Shown: positions 14,057-25,443 of the stretch, piece after piece
Position numbering within the stretch: position 1 is the first letter of the stretch
Layout: each line of letters begins with the position of its first letter
Assembly: GCA_029448655.1 (NCBI GenBank)
Contig: JACCLO010000013.1
Coordinates: 2,232,001-2,296,000 of the forward strand
DNA length: 64,000 nucleotides
Source: Wolfiporia cocos
Lineage: Eukaryota > Basidiomycota > Agaricomycetes > Polyporales > Phaeolaceae
Reading direction: 5' to 3'
The notes under the pieces: generated by a model
The model's database searches: none
What the model was told of the DNA's origin: nothing
What the model saw: the letters and a program-made list of their open reading frames with translations, nothing else
Position numbers and translations under genes: made by a program

Positions 14057-17000
14057 ATGGCTACCGAATACCACCGCCTACAGCTTGAGGCGCACTCTGG
14101 TAATGCGTCTGTCAAACGCTCCTTTGACGACCTAGGTGATAATAGCAACAATATCGACGAAGGGAACGTGAGCGCGGAGAGCAGCGGCAGTAGCAGTACT
14201 TCTGGCGGCGAGCGTAGCAAGAGAGCGCGGAGCGAAAGCGACTCCCCAGACACTAGCATTATGCAGGGAATTTCGCAGCGATCCGCTCAATCTTCCAATG
14301 CCTCAAATCTGGCTAGTAGCTCTCATCGTTTGCCTGACATAGAAAATCCCAGGCGAGTTCATCCCCAAGAGCTTGCATCTACTAGTCATGCAAGTAGCCC
14401 GTCCGCCGACAGCATGAGGCGGAGACACGAGGAACACCCTTACCCTACGGAAGAGGTAGAGATATTTTCACCTAATCTTCCTCAATCGACTGCACACCCA
14501 CTATCATCCCGGATTCCGGCACCGGGCAATGTGCCATCTCGTATCCCAACCCCAACCGAGCGCTTCCGAATGACCATGGAGCGATTCAATGCTTTTGACA
14601 ACAATATTTCCGCACTCCGTCGTTCGAACACACCGATGTTGCGGCCGGATGCGCCTCAATCGTCAGCAGATCCTGATTTTGTCCGCTCATCACTTCACCC
14701 TTCGCTAGGTGCGACTGACATGTTCATGCGAGACTCTGATATCATATTGCCGCGATCTGTGCATGCAGGCTCACGATCACCGTCGAGCTCAACTCCATCC
14801 ACCCTTCCACGTCTGTCGACTGTGCCCCCTGCGGTCCAAGACCAGCTCGACACTTTTGAAGACCCTTGGAGATCTCCTCGTGGTCATTCTCAGAATGAGA
14901 TTCAAGACGAATCAACTCTTGAGACGAGCAATCATGATTATACTAGTAGTTATTCGTTCATGTCACACCGTCAACGTTCTCCTCGACCAGACGTGCGAAT
15001 ACTTGAATGGACATCTATTCCGCGCTCTCCACAGCCAACAGACTCTGAGCTAGGAATGCAGGCTCATTTATCTGCTTTGGACGCAGTGAACATCGCGCTC
15101 ACGTCTCCTCAGCGTCACGAGCAGGGCGACTCTCGGAGTAGGAACCCTGCTGGTGACAGTGGGAGAACCACTGTGCCGTCACAAGCGAGCCGTATGTCGT
15201 GTTCATGTTGAGTACGATGACTGGCATAGCTCACATCTGCTCAGTATCTGATATACCCACTCCTCAAACGCCCTTCGTTTACCGCTCACGTTCTCCGCTG
15301 GAAGACTCATCTTCAAGATCAAGAGGTACATCCCCTCTTCCTAAACATCTCATGACCAATGCTCACCCTTGCCAAAAGGGAATTCTATCGAAGATCCCGC
15401 TCCACCATTGACGCCCGAGGAAGCGTTAGCTAGGCTGCAGGATATTGAGGAATCTTTCCTTCTGCAGATTGAAGGAAGAGAGTCATCACGGGAGACTCAT
15501 GTTCCAAGTACGTCTTCCGCTACTGCATGTGGCTCTAAGTTGACACGCCTGAGCTGCTCAGCAGATGGTCGTGACTTGCCAGAGCCTAGCGGTGGATCCT
15601 CGCGCGCGTATGCGCGGGTAGGACAACCGACTGGCCCACGGCAAAGGCCTTCTATCAATCGTCCTGTTCCTTCCATTGCATCAAACTCATCTCAGGTAGC
15701 CATGATTCAGCAATACATCAATGATCTTCGTATCATGGCTCAGCGACTCGCACGTACCAACCGATTGCTGCAGAGTGCCGCGGCGCGTCACGGTCAGAGT
15801 TCACCACTGCAACTCCGGTGTTCTTGACTCATTATTGATCTCAGAGCTAGTATCTGAGAGATTGCGTGAACGCGGTAATTTACGGACACATGCAGTTGGC
15901 AATGGTCAGTTTACTATGATGCAACACGTGTGTCTCATTAAACCATTTGGTAGATCGTTCCGCGAGACCGATACCAGATGAATCTCGCGACGGTGCCAGG
16001 CCAAGCTCACTGCGTACAAGAAGCTCAGCACCCAATATCCGCTCGTTGCTCGGGCTAGAAGGCCGTGAATCCAGAGGGAGAAATCTCTATAGCACCAGAC
16101 CCAGCCCAACAAACTCTCTGATGTCGGAGAATGCTGCTGCACGTAGAAATGTACTTGCGCGCGAACAGGCCTTGAGAGCAGTCAGGGAATCGACGCGAGA
16201 ACAAAGTAACGTAGAAGGACGTCCACGTCTAGAATCTTTTAGCGGTCCGCGGTGGTTTGGGCGTTCGGACCGGACATCACTCGCTCCTCGCAGCGAGCAA
16301 AGTGCTGGATGGACAGTCATTGACGACACTTCTGAGCCTAGCAGAAGTCCAACAGGTGACGCTGACGATGCACACTCGTGCAATTTCGACAGTGGCCCGA
16401 GGCCTGCTGACAGTAATCCTTGGCGATTTTCCTATCGGAGTCCTTCCTCACAGACCCCATTAATCGTCGACGAGGAAGACGTGGACAATTTTACACTTTT
16501 ACGACCTCACTCGGGCCGACCGTATAATGGGTCGAGCGGTCGGTCTCCCCACGACCCTCTTTTGTCTCCACGAACTTCGCTCCACGCCTACCAGACGGCA
16601 TATACCCGGCAAAGTAACAGTGTTCAAGCTCTGACATCTCGACGAACTGCTGGACTCGAAGGCATCGACGGCAGGAGCGACACTGGCACCTCCAGCGCAC
16701 TCTTTACCGCCGCATCACACGAATTGCCAACTGAGATTTCAGCCTCATCTTCAAGAGACGAAGAATCCTTCAGCTTGACGGAACAACGTAGGCGTGCTGT
16801 TGGCTCTACTCGTTCTCCAATTTTCCGTTCCATCAATTCTCCGTCTCACCGCACTTCTGCTATACGAGAGCAAGAAGCCTCACCGAGAGGCGAGAATATG
16901 CGTATGACTCGAGAGACAAATCGTGCGGATCTGGAAGAAACACATCACCGCTTTACATCAAGAAGTGCACTACGTGACATCCGGCAGCGGAATTTAACCT

Positions 17001-19028
17001 CCTCGCGCGATGGAGCTCAACAGCCGCTGCGGCCGATGCCGTTACCTTCTCAGGACCATGAATTCACTTCTCTTTTAGCCGATCTGGACGCCAGGGCTGC
17101 GTTCCGCGCGTCGCGTGATGCATCGACTATTTTTCCCTCACCCCCTCAGACACCATTCTTCTCTCCTCCTCATGATGCATCGTCGAACGCGTTGGCCCAA
17201 TCCTCAAATAGAGCGTCCGCTCGGTCGTATGAACATTCATCGCTAGGCTCGGAACAAGATTCTACGATGCGGCTGCCTGACCAGCATGTTCAATTCGACC
17301 TGGACGCTTTCCACGAAGGACCGTTCCGCGCATCATTGCAAAGGTCTATGGATCTGCGTCGAAGATTGTCTCGCCATTCTGGGTTGTTGTCTCGCTCCTC
17401 TGGATCGTATCTCCGTCCATCCGAGTCGGAGTCATCGCGCACCCTGCCTCCGCTCAGACGACAACGTAGTGCGACATCCGGATCACGGCGAATGCCCAAT
17501 ATCCTGGTAAGTTGGGTTTGTAATGCTAATGTATATATTTTCTGAACATACGACAAGCCTCCCATAGATACTCTTATGCCAGAAACCATCTCTGACAGGA
17601 CGACAGATATGTTCGATGAAGCAGGAAGTTGGTTCGACAGTTTATACGAACCGCTTGACTTCCGCCGCTCGTCAGGCGGACAGGCATATCGCTCACCGAG
17701 GCGACTCAGCCAACTCGCTCGTGACAGACCGTCAGATTACAACCTGCCAAGGGCTAGTCACAATCAGGACGTGGATAGCCCTGCCGAAGATAGCCGAAGA
17801 CAGGATCGCTTACACTCATTGCACAGTCATATCAGGAGCAGGATAAGAGCAGACGTTCCCGAGTTGTTAAACGATAGTGACGCCGAGACTCGGGAGATGT
17901 TCCGGCCTCGGGAACTCTTCACCCGTGTTCATGCCATATCTCAAGCAGGTCAGGATCGAGCAAATTCTCGTGTATCAGACCTATGGGGCGAATTCGAGGA
18001 CCGAGACCGTAACCCTGTTCGGGGGCCGCGCCCGCAAAACCACGGTCTCTCAGGCTGGAGGCGCATTACTCGTCCAAATGACCACTTGCAATTCAGTTCG
18101 ATCACAGAGCCAGATGACCCCCCTCGCTTCGATATGATGGAGTTTGACGATTTGCGAGATGCAGATGATGTATCCACACGTCGGGGCGCCGATCCTTTGC
18201 GCCGTTTATTTCATTCAGGTCGACGTGCTCCGGGCTCCATAGAGAGCGAGGCTACATGGCTCTCTCCTGAGGAGCTGTCGCGGTCCAGTTTCATGACTCG
18301 ATATTCATCATTCAGAAGAAACCTCGGGGATTACATGGTCAGCCTGTTCTCGATTGTGTTTCTGAATGCGTTGCTGAAAATGGCTTCGATTCCAGAGAGA
18401 CGAGGACTTTGACGCATCCTATGAAGGTTTACTTCTCCTCACGAGTTTCATAGGAGAAGGTAGACCACGGGGTCTTCCGGAGCATATCATATCATCACTT
18501 CCACGCGGGACATACCGAGAGTGGGCAAGGCCAGGGGAGACAGAAGAACGCTGTCCTATCTGTCTCGAAGATGTAGGTATTCAATATGCGATATGCTAGC
18601 TCGAGACTAACTCACCAATGTGCCCAGTATCAACCTGCAGATCCAGTTCTGAAAGTGACTGAGTGCTCCCATTGGTTCCATTATGAATGCCTCGAGGTAT
18701 TTCCGTGATCCTCCTTCTATTGATGGCGCTCTAAGCTGAGAGTCTGCAGCAATGGCTCAAAGGCGCTCGTACGTGCCCGGTCTGTCGAGGTAGCGTGGGT
18801 AACGGCAACGCTACTGCCCAGTCATCCTCCGACCGCCCTCCGCCATCCCGCATGTCTCCACTTACACGGCAGGCTAGGTCACCACCTTTAAACAATATTC
18901 GTGGCCTCCACAATGATGTCGAGGGGGACCAGTCAGCGTCAGGAGAGGAGGAAAGCTACAACAGTGAGGAGCGTGTAGCTTCAGGGCTGTTTAGTAGACT
19001 TAGTACTCCGCCCTGGCGCTACGATTGA
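14057..19028 (+). CDS. Large disordered protein with C-terminal RING-H2 finger (predicted E3 ubiquitin ligase)
   Basis: Nine exons: 14057-15191, 15245-15325, 15379-15792, 15845-15904, 15954-17506, 17558-18337, 18396-18572, 18628-18696 and 18750-19028, about 1515 aa. A 54-nt in-frame intron may also be removed at 15509-15562. Most of the protein is low-complexity, Ser/Arg/Pro-rich and probably unstructured. The RING is near residues 1390-1432, split over three exons: CPIC, then ECSHWFHYEC, then CPVC, i.e. C3H2C3 spacing (C-x-H-x2-H-x2-C). This predicts E2-dependent ubiquitin transfer; substrates are unknown. There is no transmembrane segment. An upstream in-frame ATG at 13937 would add 40 residues. 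Two donors are GTCAG rather than GTRNG, so the 15792/15904 junctions are the least certain. Confidence 0.85.
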
Positions 19029-19315
19029 TCATCATAACAAAGGGAAATGCGCATTCGGTAGTACGTATTCTGTTCGCGCTCTGGAGCTGTGACACTGTTT
19101 CTGTTTATATGCCTGGTGCCTGTGCTATAGAGCTATAATATTCCATTGACTGGATAGCTAATTCTGAATCCTTGGTGACTGCAATCTGCTTCGAATTGAT
19201 CCCGAAGGCATCTGTTCCTAGAGGCTACATACACAAAAGCAAAGTTTTAACGAGGACAGCCCAATGTTGTCTGAATCAAAGTTTCGCTGATTTACATTAC
19301 ATCACGGAGAAATAA

Positions 19316-20815
19316 TTAAGAGGGCGGAACCTGAGACAGTCCACACACGTTCTCGAATTCCTGCTCAAACTCTGGCCCGCTCCACGGTAGAGGGATATCG
19401 CTGAAGCTCGAGTCTGCTTCAGCAGGTGGCGAGGGTGAGGGCGATCGTGCCACTGAGGATAGCGACGGCAGTGCCGTGACTGCGTTCGCCGGCTTAGTGG
19501 TATCAACTGCCGTCTCCATTGACGCATAAAAAACGTCGTCGAATAGTTGCAGCACTTTCGCAGGCTGCGTGCGCAAAAGTGGTGGCTTGAAAGGTTTCTG
19601 CTTCGTTGGGAGTGCTTGAGATAACGCGAGCTGCGACGACAAGCCGTAACGTGCGGGGCGCATTCCAAGTGCGCGGCGGCGCGTGGCGAGAGATTGGGAA
19701 TAAGAGTGTTGTGATAAAGGCGTGATGGGCGAGAGTGGTTTGAGAGGAAGTGGTCCCGCTGGCAGAGTCACTTGTTCCTGCAGACGAGTGAAGGGTGCTC
19801 TGGATCCGCTCGGTTCACGATCATAGTGCTCCATCACTTCTGTAAAGCTGGGCACTTTGGTTTGAATGGCCTTGCCAGTCGAGATGGTATCCCGATCAGA
19901 CTCGAAGAGCTCGGAGAGTACGTCCTCCTGGCGATTATGACGCGAAGTGCCCGTTATTGTAGCGTTGGAATTAGATTTAGCACAAGTGACTGCTAGCGGT
20001 GACGGGTCCATGTACGTCAAGATGTCTTCGTCGTGCGGACACATGCTCACGTCAGTCGGGTCCGCAGGAGAGGCAGAAACCTCCGGTATGATGTTCTCTC
20101 GCGTATCTGCAGTTGATTCGCAGTCTCCTCCCGTCATCAATAACCTGCTGGCCGCATGTGAATCTGTGTTGTCCGACACCGGCTTCTGTCTTTCCAGTAC
20201 TTGAGGTCGTGCACGCGGCGCGTCATCGCACGTTGAGTTGCGCATGCTCGAGCCCGTTTGCTGACTCCCCCCCTGTCTCGTGGTGTACTTTGTGAGGTCG
20301 GAAGCGTGCTTATGACTCTCACTTGCAACTTTCCGGAGAAGTTTGTGCAAGACGTCCGGGTCTGGTGAGTGAGTAAGATATTCACTTGAATGACTGCCAG
20401 AAGCTTGTCCGGATTCGTATGGACGCATTTTGCGATATTCCGAACGTGTGCGGATAAAAAATTGAGAGCTTGTAGGCTTATGAACGTTGGAACGAGAGAC
20501 GCTGGGAGTAACTTGGCAGGACGTTCCATCCGGTTTTCGCGATGCTAGAAAGATATCCTCAAATCTTTGTGTGAGTAGTAGCAGTACTAAATAGAGCGCA
20601 CCTCTGCTTTGTCGCTTACGCGCTGCCTCCGTCAGCAGCGCTTGCAAGTCTTCCGATGCAGATTGTGTAGCTTGCCATTGGACGTGATCCGTATCCTCGG
20701 GGACGTTGCGCCTACCTCCTATCCACGGATAGAACGTAGTCGCAGGCGGCGCGTCTACGCGCATATCTGTATTCTTCATAGCTGCTCGTGTGAGTGGCAC
20801 ATCGTTGCTGAGCAT
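19316..20815 (-). CDS. Hypothetical protein, Ser/Pro-rich
   Basis: An open frame of 499 codons, convergent with the RING gene (288 bp between stops). It matches no family I recognise. The composition is Ser/Thr/Pro-rich with several SP/TP sites (for example SPITPLS), likely disordered and a plausible kinase substrate. The C-terminus is acidic (PEFEQEFENVCGL). The start is uncertain: an AG sits just inside the first codons, so an upstream exon could splice in. A 44-nt GT-AG candidate near 20558-20601 would shift frame and was not used. Codon use and length argue for a real gene. Confidence 0.6.
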   Translation of the reverse strand: MLSNDVPLTRAAMKNTDMRVDAPPATTFYPWIGGRRNVPEDTDHVQWQATQSASEDLQALLTEAARKRQSRGALYLVLLLLTQRFEDIFLASRKPDGTSCQVTPSVSRSNVHKPTSSQFFIRTRSEYRKMRPYESGQASGSHSSEYLTHSPDPDVLHKLLRKVASESHKHASDLTKYTTRQGGSQQTGSSMRNSTCDDAPRARPQVLERQKPVSDNTDSHAASRLLMTGGDCESTADTRENIIPEVSASPADPTDVSMCPHDEDILTYMDPSPLAVTCAKSNSNATITGTSRHNRQEDVLSELFESDRDTISTGKAIQTKVPSFTEVMEHYDREPSGSRAPFTRLQEQVTLPAGPLPLKPLSPITPLSQHSYSQSLATRRRALGMRPARYGLSSQLALSQALPTKQKPFKPPLLRTQPAKVLQLFDDVFYASMETAVDTTKPANAVTALPSLSSVARSPSPSPPAEADSSFSDIPLPWSGPEFEQEFENVCGLSQVPPS

Positions 20816-22026
20816 CTCGATGGAGGCGATCCACGATGGGACTTACCGCGTCAGCCGTAATGCGACACCAGCAATGTAACCTTTTGAAAGAACAGTAGCA
20901 ACTCAAATCACGTATGCAATGTCACGTATGCAATGAATGCAGACGGGCGCGAATGCGAAAGGCTAGTTGCCGCTGTACGAAAGGCCACAATCCAAGACAA
21001 GATAAGGCGATCGCGGGAACGCGTCGCGTCGCAAATGCACGCACGTGATATCAAAGCTCTCTTCAACTTCTGTTTGCCCCCACTGCTCTCTCCCTTCTTC
21101 AACCCTCCCTGCCCACCCACTGCATACTTAGGGCCCCACTGGGCTTGTTGTCCACCCTTGCCCATTCCTTCTCACTCATATTCCTTGTGGATGCAACCCA
21201 ACCTCCCACCAGGTGGTAATTTGTGTTGTGGATTGTGCCCCAACAATAGCATGGGAATACATCTATTTTGCCAAAAAGGACTGCAGATTCCCCAAGGACC
21301 ATCAGAAGTAAAGAGGTTATGTGGCTCCTGGAGTGCAGCTGAGGAAGAGGCATGCAAGTAGTAGCAGAGGATATGCAAACAGGGACTAAGTGAACTCTTG
21401 CAGACTCTGTGCAGTATTTATACATCTCTGTGGCATGTAAACAATACTACACTACTGCAAATACATCATTGTTCTATCTACAAACAACTGCCCAATGGAG
21501 AAAGATGAGTCGGTGCTCACTCAGTACTGTATTGTGCTATTGTAATAAAACAGTGACTATTAGTCAGTATATTCATAATATTCTACTGTGTGAATCATGA
21601 GGACAATGCTACTCTATTGTACTACTCTCTCATGGAAGTGCTATGGATATCATTGCCCCATGGTGTCAGTATAGAACAATGAAGAACTATGGTAAAATAG
21701 TTCAGGCCAAATGAAATATTAGAAACCCAAGGAAAAACCTTGGAAATCAAAATCTAATCAGAACAACACTTAATCATGTCAAGAAGTCACTGAGCAAACA
21801 TTGCTTGTTGAGCCAAAAAAATTCAAGTCAAGTAGCTGACTGAACTGTATCAATACATGCTATTGTCTATAGGCTGCAGTATGCAAAGTCTTAATTTAGA
21901 GTGATACTAACAGTACATACCAGTTAGTCAGTCTGATTCAAAACAAGGCACACTGTTGTAGTAAATGAGGGTTAAGCAGAAGTACAATGCAGAGTTAAGG
22001 TCAAGGTCAAGGAAGGGAGACTGTCA
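20816..22026. other. Intergenic stretch without recognised features
   Basis: Beyond about 21,100 the base composition becomes AT-rich and gene-poor. Only short random ORFs are present. It leads into the foldback element. Confidence 0.5.
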
Positions 22027-22466
22027 GAATTCCCTGGTCTGGTGGATTCTGCTGGATTCTGCTGGACATGAAGATATGTGTCTTAAGTGTAGCACTGGAC
22101 ACTACTTAAGATGTATGGTATATATGCCTTGAGTATAGCAACAGATGCTACTTAAAGTATACACAATATATGCCTTAAGTGTAGGCTGGACACCACTTAA
22201 GAGTATATACCTTGAGCATAGCACCAGATGAAACTTAAGATATAAGAATGAAGCTTAAGCACTGAAGTACTGAAGTAGATGCCTGCCACACTGCTAGCTG
22301 TCACAGTACATCCTAATGTATGTGGCGGCCACATAGTGGGGTAGTCCATAGCCTGCCCAAGTGCTTGGAGTCCAGAGACAGCCCTCAGTCTAGTACGTGC
22401 TAGCGGATGAGATGAGGCAGGGTGGATGGAGTCCCATATGGGCATGCAGAGGCCAGAGGTGTAAAG

Positions 22467-22523
22467 GTAGCTGTTAAGCTACATTGACAAGAATACTGAG
22501 TATGAGGTGCTAGCCTCATACTC
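22467..22523 (+). repeat. Double-hairpin repeat, copy 7
   Basis: Hairpin 1 is GTAGCT-GTTA-AGCTAC (22467-22482). Hairpin 2 is GAGTATGAGG-TGCTAG-CCTCATACTC (22498-22523), 15 nt later. ATATATGTACATGGGG follows near 22529. Confidence 0.7.
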
Positions 22524-22705
22524 TAGCATATATGTACATGGGGGTGCACTACTCTACAAGAGCCTGCCCTAATGGTGAGTCTGCCCTAATGGTGTCAAGA
22601 GCCCGTGCGCATAATGTAAGTCATATCTCCTATGTAACATATCAGACACTGGAAAGGGTGCTGATGTCACGGTTTTTACTGTGACATACGAGCCTCATTC
22701 ACCCA

Positions 22706-22758
22706 GGCTCAAACCCAGGGCTTTACGCCCCCCTCTTTGTACATTTACCACTGCGTTA
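22706..22758 (-). ncRNA. tRNA-like A-box/B-box module (degenerate)
   Basis: On the minus strand TAACGCAGTGG (22758-22748) fits an A box and GGTTTGAGCC (22715-22706) fits a B box, 30-odd nt apart, within a CCTGGG...-type arm. Stems are too poor for a functional tRNA, so this is probably a tRNA-derived part of a repeat. It lies downstream, on the same strand, of double-hairpin copy 8. Confidence 0.45.
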
Positions 22759-22947
22759 TGGACTACTTAGCCAGTACGTCACGTGACCCCTAGATTAGAT
22801 TGCTCTCTAGCATTTAGATAACCGCCCCGGCCCGGCAGCCTTCTAGATTGCTTACTATATCATGACGTGTAGTTAGTGTGCACAGACCAGGCCTTTAGGG
22901 CAAGTACTTACAGTAGTACCACTGGTCCGTCATGTATATATACCCTT

Positions 22948-23001
22948 GTCTGAGGTCTTATACCTCAGACCAATTAATCTTGGCTTTGGGCACATGTGCC
23001 C
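22948..23001 (-). repeat. Double-hairpin repeat, copy 8
   Basis: Minus strand. Hairpin 1 is GGGCACATGTGCCC (23001-22988). Hairpin 2 is GTCTGAGG-TATAAGA-CCTCAGAC (22970-22948), 17 nt later. TATATATACATG follows near 22940, then GCCCTAAAGG and a tRNA-like module. Confidence 0.7.
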
Positions 23002-23213
23002 TCAGTCTCTCTCCCCTCATCCCTTGTGTGCATCTCGCCGACTCTGGCTACTCAACAGTCGACGCCCCTCTGCACTCTTGACTTACTAGCCTGGTACCTC
23101 GTTGCGCCGGCCTGTTAGGCTTGGGCCCTAGGGGGCCACTTGTGGATGACACGTTGAGTATTCTGTGTCAGCTGACATTAGTAGTTGCAGGCACCTGTAA
23201 GAAAGCCTGCGAG

Positions 23214-23505
23214 TGTTACAGATTGAATATCCATTCAGCTGAAATAACTAAGTCGAGTTACTCAGCGTATCAGGTAGCGCACTACCCGTTGGACTCGGCA
23301 GAGTCAGAGTGTCGATGCACAAGCTGTGGGCTTAATTGCTCAAGCCTTTGAGAACGAGTATAAGATCCTTGTAATTCAACAAGGTCAAGCTGAGGAACTC
23401 AGCCGATATTTACATCAGGTTTTATACTACAATTCTGTAATCAGGGTCATAGTGTCCTTGGTACTGCTACCACGAAGTCCATAAGGCTAGTGTGCTAAGA
23501 TAACA
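23214..23505 (+). repeat. LTR-like segment, copy B
   Basis: A 292-bp TGTTACAG...TAACA stretch related to 5174-5471, with conserved ATAAGATCCTTG and GGTCATAGTGTCCTTGG blocks and the same GTTGAGCACAACAGTGGCTG just beyond the end. No internal coding region is left. Confidence 0.5.
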
Positions 23506-24062
23506 CATCCGAAGTGTTGCGGTTGAGCACAACAGTGGCTGAAACGTAGAAGTCCTGTGGTTGGACACAAGATTTGAACTAGAATCTGATATGTCGCAAG
23601 ACCATGGGCATAGGGTTGTTATACATGAAATGAGGGTCACCGGTTGCGTGGGGATCCCTAGAAATAAACACACGGTAAAGTGGTTGAACGCTAAGTCCCT
23701 TCCTCCAGTGAGGCGTCAATAAAAGATATTCAGTAGTCTCTGCGCAAATCCTAACAGTGAGTAATGGCTATGACATGGCTTAGTAAGGTGGTATGCACTT
23801 AGTGTAAACCATAATTCCTGTAGTAATTAGCCATGGTAGTGTCACAGATGTGATCTGTGACACTAGCAATTGCATTTGCAGTATTCAGACCATGTGCCCC
23901 ATGGCCAGTATTTCTTATAAATGAATTCATATACTGCCGCAATAGGTGAAGTACAATGGCTATTGTATAAGCCATGTCATCCCATATAATCCTACATACT
24001 GGACAATACAATGTTTGTGATGGCCCACAACAATTTAGAAATGATTATGTCATTGCAAGGAT

Positions 24063-24240
24063 CCAGCTTTGCTTGGAGTGACAGACTGAGAAACTGAAGT
24101 GAAGGCTACAGTTATACCACTTAAGCACTTCAGCACTTGCACTACACTTAAAATGTGTGCTGTTAGCCGCATAGGTGGTATAATTGTAGCCTTCACTGAT
24201 TTATCTTCAGTTTCTCAGTTGGCACTCCAAGTAAAGCTGC
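24063..24240. mobile_element. Small foldback element
   Basis: Left arm 24063-24120 and right arm 24175-24240 are inverted copies (CAGCTTTGCTTGGAGTG / its complement; CTGAGAAACTGAAG; GAAGGCTACAGTTATACCAC). The right arm has about 10 extra bases. The loop is about 55 bp. Non-coding. Confidence 0.75.
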
Positions 24241-24638
24241 ACCCTTGCGATGACAAAATCATTGCTAAGTCCCTGTCACAGTATTGAAAATCTTTTGATT
24301 CTATATGTTGTTACCCATGTTCTACACCCTTACAATGGTATACTAACATAGTTACCACCCCCTGTGTATACCCACAGGTTATGCCACACCCCTGGGTCCA
24401 TTATTGAGCCCTAGGGCTTTATGCTACAGCCATTCACCTTACAGGCAATGTGCCCCTTATGTACTGGTCCAGCAGTCCCTGTGGGCCACCATATGAGCTC
24501 AGCATCTGCCATTACTGGCGGATGCTTACTATACTATCTTACATAGATGGTCTTAGCAATGCCATTAGGGCTGCGCACAGACCATGTACATTAGGGTAGG
24601 CTCACTTAGATAGTTGCCCCCTCATGTACATAATGACT

Positions 24639-24694
24639 GGTTCTAGGGGCTTGTCCCTTAGAGCCTTTATTCTCATCTATGGGCACTATGGCCC
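24639..24694 (-). repeat. Double-hairpin repeat, copy 9
   Basis: Minus strand. Hairpin 1 is GGGCC...GGCCC-like (24694-24681). Hairpin 2 is GGCTCTAAGGG-ACAAGC-CCCTAGAACC (24665-24639). The spacer is 15 nt. ATTATGTACATG follows near 24632, then ACCCTAATG. Confidence 0.6.
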
Positions 24695-25168
24695 CTTCCC
24701 CCTGCTGAGCACCTGTGTGCCTCCGATATCAACCTTCCCCCTCAACTACTGCTTTCACTCTTGACTGCTAGTCTGTGGGTCCAGGCCTTATGGCCTGGGT
24801 TGTGTTGTATATCACCAGTGCCGTGCCTTCCAGGATGGACTGTGATAGTCCCTGTAGGCTATTACAAACATTGTATTGTTGGTAGATAGATTTATATTGT
24901 ATGACTACCATTGTACTTTGCCTACTGCAGTAGTATACAAATTTACTCACAAAGAAAGACTAGCTATGGGGCATATAGTTTGGATAATGCAAATGCAAAT
25001 GTGAGCAGTGTGGTGGGCATCTACTTCAGTACTTCAGTGCTGGAGCTTCATTGTTATATCTTAAGTGGTGTCTGGTGCTATGCTTAAGGCATATACCCTT
25101 ATATACCTTAAGTGGTGTCTAGCCTACACTTAAGGCATATATATTGTCACAGATATTGCCCCTCCCCT

Positions 25169-25227
25169 GGATCGAACCCAGGAAACCCCGGTTAGTTATC
25201 ACATGACCCTTATCAGCCGTTAGCCTA
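25169..25227 (-). ncRNA. tRNA-like A-box/B-box module (degenerate)
   Basis: On the minus strand TAGGCTAACGG (25227-25217) resembles an A box and GGTTCGATCC (25178-25169) is a near-perfect B box, 38 nt apart. CCTGG...CCAGG closes a 7-nt loop around the B box. It is probably tRNA-derived and sits at the end of the MITE, pointing outward. Confidence 0.5.
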
Positions 25228-25390
25228 GTGGATATGCGCGTACATACACATCACGTTAGGTCCTCAGTAGTTAGCGCATTACTTATGTAAGCACATCACA
25301 TGTTGGGCGTCATGCCAATGGGCGCACAGGCCTCTTACTTTAGGGTAGCCATACTAGTGACTGCTGCAGCGCATGTACTTAAACTACTAC

Positions 25391-25443
25391 GTCTGAGGTC
25401 TTACACCTCAGACTCTTCATCCTATCTATGGGGGCGTGTCCCC
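25391..25443 (-). repeat. Double-hairpin repeat, copy 10
   Basis: Minus strand. Hairpin 1 is GGGGACACGCCCC (25443-25431). Hairpin 2 is GTCTGAGG-TGTAAGA-CCTCAGAC (25413-25391). The spacer is 17 nt. TTAAGTACATG follows near 25378, then ACCCTAAAGT. It lies inside the MITE. Confidence 0.7.

Noticed and set aside
20558..20601. 44-nt intron in the hypothetical gene at 19316-20815
   Set aside because: Removing it shifts into a frame that stops after about 130 codons, whereas the unspliced frame stays open for 499 codons.
23840..23865. Palindrome TGTCACAGAT...ATCTGTGACA as a transcription factor site or terminator
   Set aside because: It consists of two MITE-type termini facing each other inside a repeat block; no adjacent gene supports a regulatory role.
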